Below, in pieces: positions 57,958 to 64,000 of a stretch of DNA of 64,000 nt. Below the pieces are notes generated by a model, which did no database searches, was not told where the DNA came from, and saw only the letters and a list, made by a program, of their open reading frames with translations. Location: contig CM057351.1 in assembly GCA_030015575.1 (NCBI GenBank), forward strand, positions 330,001 to 394,000. Direction: 5' to 3'. Source of the stretch: Agapanthus africanus. Its lineage: Eukaryota > Streptophyta > Magnoliopsida > Asparagales > Amaryllidaceae. The position numbers and the translations under genes were made by a program. The first letter of the stretch is position 1, and every line of letters starts with the position of its first letter.

Positions 57958-58902
57958 CTAAGCCGAAAGGGTCGTCAAGCGTGGAGAATTTAGAAGCCTC
58001 CTTTGAAGGACTTTCGGATGGAGAAAACGAGCAATGAAATCCTCGAAATTAACCCCGCGGCTCCCAGATTCGAGGAAAAGGCCCTCATAAATATTCAACA
58101 CTTTGATCAAACTAGAAAATTGGTGTTGAATGGCATTCTCCGGGGTAAGGCCTGTCATCACTGGCTTGGCACCAAAAACGTATTCATTCGTAGGAAGCAG
58201 TTCCTCATAATGCTCCCCCATAACCGGTAAGCCAGAAACCTCTGCAAATTCCTCTAAGAAAATTGATACTTCTCGGTCCAGCAAAAGGAAGGTGTGAGTA
58301 GGAATATTCCACTGCTCCAGAAAGGCCTTAACCCACCAGGCGGGAAGCGTAGAATACTGGAAGAGAGAAGCATAAATGGCAGGATACAACCCAAGCCTCA
58401 ACAACTGCGACTTCTTCGCTGACAGAATATAACGGGCCCATTGCAGATAGCCAGCTGGATGACGAGGAACTAGGCCAATCATATATGGTTATCCCCACAG
58501 TCGCGCCTCGTGTTGACAAATACGTCGCCCCAGGGTATCCAAAGCCATTGGAGGCTGAACAGGTATCGAAACCATAGCAGGCTGAAGAAGACCTCCCGAA
58601 ATCCAGTTGACTTCTTCCACGGTATAGTTCACCGGGGGTGGGTCGGCGTAATGGATCGCCATGATGGGCTCTGAGGATACCGCGCACGAAAAGCTCTGCC
58701 GACCCTTAATAATTTGACTGTACCATGTCCCCCAGAGGTGAAGATTCTTATGTTGAAGATTCTTATGTTCCGGGTCATGATCTTTGATCAATGCTAAGAC
58801 TTCCCGGTCCACAGGCGCTCCAGGGAATCCTCCCTCTGAACGAACAAACGGGAAAAAGGGATCGAAAGACATGTCTCCTGCGCGAAAAGGGACAAAATTC
58901 AA
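57958..58902 (-). other. Plant-mobile-domain-like part of the antisense gene
   Basis: Shows LPAWWVKAFLEQWNIPTHTF, then LLDREVSIFLEEFAEVSGLP and VMGEHYEELLP. The order Trp-rich segment, P-x-T-H-T-F, a 'laser-edge' helix, then GLPV-G matches the plant mobile domain. That domain occurs in MAIN/MAIL1 proteins, in some Mutator-like transposons and in Gypsy elements. A looser alternative is the 'putative gypsy type transposon' family. Confidence 0.5.
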
Positions 58903-58989
58903 CTGCAGTGCTATAATTTAATTTAAATTTTGACACTTGGTACTTTAGAATTTGTACCGCACTGCAATGCAGTAGAGAGGGACCAAAGG

Positions 58990-59628
58990 GGGCCCACAAA
59001 ATCTAGATGACAGTTCATTATTAATAAAACAGCCTCATCATTTGATGAGACTGTTAATTAAATGAGAAAATCCTCAATTGATTCTTATTTAATGAGAATT
59101 TCCTCGGGCTAAAGAGTAAATCTCCTTTTGAAAGCAGTGCTCTGTGACAAAGTGACACTTGTCAAACTCTAATCATGAAGGAATAAAAATTCCTCAAGAG
59201 CCTTACTCTGGAAGAAAATGATGGAATAATCCATCTGAAAAATTGAAATCGATTTTTATACATAAATGAAAAATTCTGAGATCTTCAAGATCTATGAACA
59301 AACTCTAAGAGTTCTTTATGAGAAAAGCTCTGTTCAAGGGTTAAGAAACCCTGAAAAAAGATCTCTTTAGATCTATGGTTTCGAGAGAGCAAAGCTCTGT
59401 TAATGAAACCCTTAAAGGGTTTTCTTTAGATCAAAAATCTATGAAGAGCAAGGCTCTGTTAATAAGTAAAACCCTAGATCGTTAAAAAATTTAATCTTTA
59501 CCTAAATTTTGGCAGAGTTTTGACTCTTGAAATTTCTTAAAATGAAGAGCTATGCTCTGTGGGAGAATAAAAATTCTCAGAAAAACAAGAAGAAGATGAA
59601 TAGAAATCTTCCTAAGGACCAAAGGTCC
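58990..59628 (-). other. Hairpin-rich region, likely 5' leader of the antisense gene
   Basis: A run of short perfect inverted repeats with different stems. Examples are AGGAAT-AAAA-ATTCCT (59179), AGGGTT-AAGA-AACCCT (59337), AGATCT-CTTT-AGATCT (59359), AAACCC with GGGTTT (59406), AGAGT-TTTG-ACTCT (59514), GAGAAT-AAAA-ATTCTC (59563) and AGGACC-AAA-GGTCCT (59615). Several are separated by a constant AGAGC-NNN-GCTCT hairpin followed by GTT. No reading frame is convincing. Confidence 0.6.
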
Positions 59629-59636
59629 TATTTATA
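59629..59636 (-). promoter_or_regulatory. TATA box on the minus strand
   Basis: TATAAATA in the context CCTATAAATAGGACC, about 730 bp upstream of the first coding-like ATG of the antisense gene. The context is a typical plant core promoter. It could also belong to an LTR not otherwise recognised here. Confidence 0.5.
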
Positions 59637-59640
59637 GGCA

Positions 59641-59889
59641 CTGAGTGCCGTTTCAACTTCTTAGTTGATTCGAGGGCGTAGATGCTGCCACTACTGCACT
59701 CATATGTGGGCCACGTGAGCGCAACGGTGGGGGGCATTTGTTTCCCCCAATCAAAGCAAAGCTCTGTTCAAAAATTCAAATTTTGAAATGAAGCAACGCT
59801 TCAGATACAGCACCAAGTGCACTGCGCCCTAAGCAGCGCACCATGTGTGCGCTAGCGCTAGGTGCGCTGAGCTCTAAGCAGCGCACTGT
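59641..59889. other. Unassigned sequence with short GC-rich inverted repeats
   Basis: No gene is visible. AGCGCAC pairs with GTGCGCT at 59835-59853, and CTAAGCAGCGCAC occurs twice (from about 59829 and 59874). It may be upstream promoter sequence of the antisense gene or part of the Tat 3' end. Confidence 0.35.
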
Positions 59890-60536
59890 AGGGTTCCTGG
59901 CACACTAATGAGGTCTCACATGGCATCAACCATGCCAAATTCAAAAATTTCCGGTGCCGAGAAACCCTAATGCGATCGTTGACTAGAGATTAGGCGAAAC
60001 ATGCAAGTAGTAAACAATTTTACTGCTAAGTGAAAGGGATTACAACCTTTGTAGATCCGGTCCACCACTTCTTTAGCTCCGTGTTGACGTCCCTCCGCTG
60101 CGATCATCGGATCCCGGACTCTAGAAATGGTTTCGTCGGAGAAACGATCGGGCTAGGTCATTGACTTCGAGGCCGAAGATGATCTACGTCGGGGAGACTC
60201 AAACTCAAGCTATTCCTTCACTCGGTCGAAAACTTTATGAAGAGAACACCCTATACTACATGGAAAGTGGTAGAGGATGAAAAAATAGGAAGTGGGTTCA
60301 CTTTAGAATTGGATTTCTCACTCTTTTTCTCATGATGCCATTGGAGCTAGCAAGCTTTTTCAAGCTTGATGAAGATGAAGAAGAAGAAAGAATCATATGA
60401 ATAATATCCAAAGTGAAAGTTATCCAAATGAATGATGGCACCATGGTTGAGTTAAGCCCTCATGCTTAACTCATGTAGAGAATTAACCATAGCATAGGGT
60501 TAAGGGTTGGGTTAGCTAATATCTTAAGCAAATGAC

Positions 60537-60611
60537 AAAAGAGTTGACTTTGTCAATGTTCATCAAGCTTCATGAAGCTTGATAACTTTGACCAAAGTCA
60601 CACTCTTTTGT
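60537..60611. repeat. 75-bp imperfect palindrome
   Basis: The core 60562-60583 is a perfect 22-bp palindrome (half site ATCAAGCTTCA). It extends outwards to arms of about 37 bp (AAAAGAGTTGAC on the left, GTCACACTCTTTT on the right) with a few mismatches. No coding sequence. Confidence 0.7.
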
Positions 60612-60833
60612 TATATGCTAAGAAAAATAGTAAACCCTAATCTAACCTTAATATGGTTCAAGTCTCATACACACAACTTGTTTGTATCATCAAGCATGAT
60701 ACAAACATGTACACTTGCATATATCACATATAAACAATGTGCACATTCAAGTGAGAAAATCAATCTTTAAGTGAACCAATACTAGTTAATGTAAAGTAAT
60801 ATATCAAATATATAATTATACATTAAATCATTA

Positions 60834-60960
60834 AATCAACACTTGATTTAACGATCCGGTCATATCGCATATAACCGACTAATATCATGTGTATCAATGT
60901 ATCGAATCAACACTTGATTCGGTAACCCGGCTATATCACATATAACCGACCGATGATACA
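60834..60960. repeat. Imperfect tandem duplication, about 60-70 bp
   Basis: Two copies, from about 60834 and 60904. Each has an AATCAA-CAC-TTGATT hairpin, then a CCGG...ATATAACCGAC segment. Confidence 0.65.
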
Positions 60961-60976
60961 AATCGCGAGAATAGAA

Positions 60977-62859
60977 TGTTAGTGTATATGCCCTAGGGGC
61001 CATTATTGTATCATACTAGTTTGTATATTACTTAATGGAAGCTTGGGATATTCACATATATATAACAGTCTTGCTAAACATGGTAGTATGCTACTTGGTT
61101 TTTCTATCTTAATATGTGAGTATACGTATTGATAGAGCTCTTAGGATCTTGCTTGACTACCAGCGTTGTGATGGCAGTCACACTAGTGGGGGCTGGGTAG
61201 TCCACAAGCACATCCTTATTCAGGTCCCTAGTCGTTGGATTATCGAGACAGAGCATCGATACTCCGGAGTAGACTAGTGTGTACGCTTCTCATCCCAGTT
61301 AGGGAGATGGTCTGTCCCACAGCCGTCAGTACGTTGTACTGGAGATAGTATACAGGTGCTCGTTGGGTTACGGGTACACCGGACAGGACTCACAGGGAAC
61401 TGTTGGTTGGTTTTATACCAGTCGTCAGTGAACAGTTCCCAGGTGACATGAGTACAGCATAGTCCGCAGACTTGACACTGCTACTTCGCCTCAAGTGTGT
61501 CCCACTGTTCTTAGATTGCTACCCTACCATGGCTCAAAGGAGTCGTGCAAACAGGTAGCAGTTGGGTGCAGTCCCGAGCACTTGGAGGCAGTGGCGGTTA
61601 GACAGGATTCGTCTCTCCCGGTATTGGGGGTTGATATCGCGCTGTGTCAGAGAGCCATTACGCAAAGTCCCTGGCCAGGGCAAGCGAGATTTGCTGGTAG
61701 GTTCCAGTAGTTTCTCAGGGTGTAATGGGCTTCGCTCCGACACGACTTATACCGCTATTAGGGGACTGACGCTTGCCGCCCCCTAGGCCCGATATGCGAT
61801 AGTCTTAGACGAACGGACCGGACTGTACGGAGATTGTCATATTAGACTCAGTAGGAGTTCGGATGGATTTCCTCATCGGCCTTCTTATTAGGGGACCGTT
61901 ACGTACAGCTAGTGCCGCTTGCGGTCTGTGGTTAAACCCACTGCCAGCGTAGTAGTCGAGTCTCTAGAGTCTCACGCAGAGAGTTTCCCTACTCCAGGCG
62001 AAATGATATAGAGGTCGTATGGTTTTACGACAAGGGTTCGGACGCATACGTGTGTTTTCGCACGTACGACTTTCGGACAGTTTTTACTAGTCGGCTTTGG
62101 TTTAAGCCAGTTACTAGTATCCGGTTATTGGATTTATACAGTCTAAAGTTTTTCCGTGTTTTCACGGATAGGAGGGGCGTTCTCGTAATTGCGCGAGAAG
62201 CTTCTAGAAGATGGTGACTAAGGAGGTATAGGTGGCATATGCATTGAATGAGATTAGTGAGTCATATGGATGATTCATCCATGTCATTAATGCTTCATAA
62301 TTGCTTAATGACTCATGGAGATGAATCACCACAAGATATTTATCAAGCATGGTTGTAAATCATTTTCTTTTCTTTTCTTGATAAAATAAAATGCTTGATA
62401 TATATTATGATAACTCATTTTCTCTTCTCATTATTATGTTTATCTTCTCTCTCCTCAAGCTCTCCCTCTTCAAACCCTAATCCTACCCTCTCATGTGTTG
62501 AGTACAAGGATTAGTTAGACTACTTAATCCATAACCATACTCTATTTCATCTAGGTACTTTGATTAGCACTTAAAGATACCTAGTTGCCTCAAGTTTAGA
62601 GGCAAAGCTTGGAGTTTAGCTCTCGTGGTGGATCGTCTACTACTTGGAGAAGGCCGAGGAGGAGGTGGAGTTCGTAAAGACGAAGGATACGGTTCTTTAG
62701 GTATAATCCCTTCACATAGCAGTTGTTAACAACTATGTTTGATGTTAGTTATCGTTTAGCTTCGATTCATGCGGTTAGTTGATGTTTAGCATATAAACAA
62801 GATCGTTTTTCATATTTCCGCCTCCCCGCAAGTCGTGGGGTGTTGTACATCGACTTACA
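60977..62859 (+). repeat. 5' LTR, Copia family B
   Basis: 1883 bp. It is the complete reference copy for the split LTR at 2019-2967 plus 12859-13600. Frames inside are not genes. Confidence 0.92.
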
Positions 62860-62860
62860 G

Positions 62861-62873
62861 TGGTATCAGAGCC
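62861..62873 (+). promoter_or_regulatory. Primer binding site, Copia family B
   Basis: TGGTATCAGAGCC, one base after the LTR end. Confidence 0.92.
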
Positions 62874-63065
62874 TCGCTAAATAATAAATAACTCGCTTGC
62901 AAAATTGTATGAATTTCGAACGGAAAAAACGAAACCGAAAAACCCCGATATCATGAGTTTCTGTCGATTTTTAAATGAAGTCCAAAAATTTTTCAGGGAG
63001 GTTCAGATAGCTCTAAATGACAGTAGTAGAACACCCAAGAAAATTGGGCCCATGAATCGGCTAAA

Positions 63066-63116
63066 GCGCCGCGGAACCGCGGCGGATCCCACCGATCCGC
63101 CGCGCTTCCGCCGCCG
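63066..63116 (+). other. GC-rich palindrome in the family B leader
   Basis: The left arm has CCGCGGAACCGCGGCGGATC and the right arm GATCCGCCGCGCTTCC; they pair over most of their length around CCACC. The offset from the primer site, about 206-256 nt, equals that of the other two Copia leaders. Confidence 0.75.
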
Positions 63117-63787
63117 AGTTGCCGATTCATGAACCCAATTTTCCTGTGTAGGTTCTCTGTGATATTTGGTATTTTCTGGAATATTTTATTTTTGCTCAGG
63201 TTTCAGATTTACAGAGAAGTATTGGAGCAAAATTAAATGTGTTTAATCGATCGAAATTATACGGTATTTGCTTGTTGGATTATATCTGTGTTTGTATAAT
63301 GTGTTCGTAAACCTCCCCTAACTGCTAGTATGTCGGTTGGCAGGGGGTTGCACATTTCTGTAATGGTTTTTACTGTTTGTAGATATGAACTGTGTTGGAC
63401 TGTTGTGATGTATAGCCGGGGTTATGTGATGGGTTATTATTTAATTCATTTGAAGTAAATGTAATTTGTTGTAATATTATTTTGCGGGGCACATCCTGGT
63501 TGCGGTTGTAGCCACCGTTGTATTATTTCATTTTACTGTTTTTGCTCCTAGGACAGACCCAAGGTGGGGTGCACAAACTGCCGGGTGGGTAGTTTGCCAT
63601 ACCCGTTAGGGTCTTGGGTAGGGTAATGGCTATTCATCACAACTGTGTAATCCGTCTTTTGTTGCAGGCTCAAAACAAACACGGATTACTTGCAAATCCA
63701 ATAAAGTTCATCTGTGATCTGGAATGCCTATTATTGCGTCTGACGAATGTACAATATCTATATATGATAGCTATTTAGACGTCACTT

Positions 63788-63878
63788 ATGTTTTACACCC
63801 GCGCTAGCCCAGCCCCCGCTCTGTCGTTAGTTAAGTAACCTAACGGGTGATGACGGGACCCCGTGGCGAATGCAGATG
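63788..63878 (+). other. Conserved non-coding block, family B copy
   Basis: Matches 6183-6269 with roughly 9 differences, including the CGTTAG/CTAACG hairpin and GGCGAATGC. It lies about 930 nt from the primer site. Confidence 0.65.
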
Positions 63879-64000
63879 GCATAAGAGGACGTTGTATTTT
63901 CGTTGTTTTCTGCAATGATAGGTTAATGATGGGACGCATTATTTATAATGCAAAGAAAATAAACCAAAAGTTTAATCGTTGGAACAATTTAAAAGAAACC

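Larger units (their letters stand above)
54219..58902 (-). pseudogene. Intron-bearing antisense gene, plant-mobile-domain-like, in the Tat 3' region (broken)
   Basis: On the minus strand, coding-like blocks run from MNFVPFRAGDMSFDPF at 58902 to LLKTLPSQ at 54219. The 5' part resembles the plant mobile domain (aminotransferase-like) family. The middle is basic, then Ala/Pro/Glu-rich; the 3' part is coiled coil. In the 3' half, short gaps with GT and AG ends separate the blocks. Examples are about 55855-55918, and a strong GTGAGT donor just after the block at about 55162-55241. A few breaks are visible in the 5' half. Tat-lineage elements are known to carry extra frames, some antisense, downstream of integrase. 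It could instead be a captured or unrelated host gene. Confidence 0.55.
59890..60976 (-). mobile_element. Probable diverged Copia LTR fragment
   Basis: On the minus strand the segment around 60030-60110 (GTGGACCGGATC, TGTAATCCCTTTCAC, then AGCAGT) parallels the end of the family B LTR near 62690-62730 in order and spacing. No clear terminus or target duplication is seen. The family B element starts at its right edge. The assignment is tentative. Confidence 0.4.
60977..64000 (+). mobile_element. Copia element family B (Angela-like), 5' part, cut by the window end
   Basis: A complete 5' LTR (60977-62859) starting TGTTAGTGTATATGCCC, very like the BARE/Angela start, and ending CGACTTACA, then the initiator Met primer site. 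The internal region continues past 64000. What is visible is leader, with the same GC palindrome and conserved block as the other Copia elements and no long reading frame. TAGAA at 60972-60976 would be the left target duplication. Age cannot be estimated without the 3' LTR. Confidence 0.9.

Noticed and set aside
58990-59640. Reading the hairpin-rich region as the Tat 3' LTR
   Set aside because: No TG...CA boundaries, polypurine tract or second copy could be found. A promoter and leader for the antisense gene fits the TATA orientation better, though not with certainty.
1-64000. tRNA, rRNA, riboswitch or bacterial operon features
   Set aside because: None could be supported. Primer sites only resemble the last bases of tRNA genes, and no cloverleaf is present.

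Overview
This is plant nuclear DNA, from a large, repeat-rich genome. I find no rRNA, tRNA or clear single-copy host gene. Almost every base belongs to LTR retrotransposons nested inside one another. The plant origin rests on the element types: Angela-like Copia elements with an initiator-Met tRNA primer site, a Tekay-type chromovirus whose LTR starts TGTAACACCC, an Athila-type element with a tRNA-Asp primer site and AAGTTTGGGGGT polypurine tract, and a Tat-lineage Gypsy element with two RNase H domains and a long 3' region. The species cannot be told from the window.

Layout. The backbone is one old, broken Tat-type Gypsy element on the + strand, running from gag at 13601 to integrase at 50450 and on through a long 3' region to about 59.6 kb. 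It is split by five insertions. At its left edge sits a reverse-strand Copia LTR (family B), itself split by a very young full Copia element (2968-12858, TSD ATTTC). Then come a Tekay element (15087-25181, minus strand, TSD ACGCC), an Athila-type non-autonomous element (27476-34474, TSD CATCC/CGTCC), a solo Copia LTR (36712-38837, TSD CATCT) and a second full Copia element (39657-49203, minus strand, TSD GGGAA). The Tat reading resumes on both sides of each. Bases 1-2018 are another Copia LTR, joined tail-to-tail to the family B LTR. Bases 60977-64000 are the start of a family B Copia element that leaves the window.

The Tat 3' region (50451-59640) is the most unusual part. It holds tandem repeats, including about 28 copies of a 62-bp unit. 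It also holds several arrays of short hairpins whose stems change from unit to unit while staying self-complementary. On the opposite strand lies an intron-bearing gene resembling plant mobile domain proteins, with a TATA box upstream and AATAAA signals downstream.

The Copia elements share an internal region that no longer codes for Gag-Pol, although LTR identity shows recent movement. They keep two non-coding structures: a GC-rich palindrome about 205-260 nt from the primer site, and a block of about 87 nt about 1 kb in. Domain and family calls come from reading translated motifs and known family hallmarks. Divergences were counted by eye, and ages assume 1.3e-8 substitutions per site per year, so they are rough.
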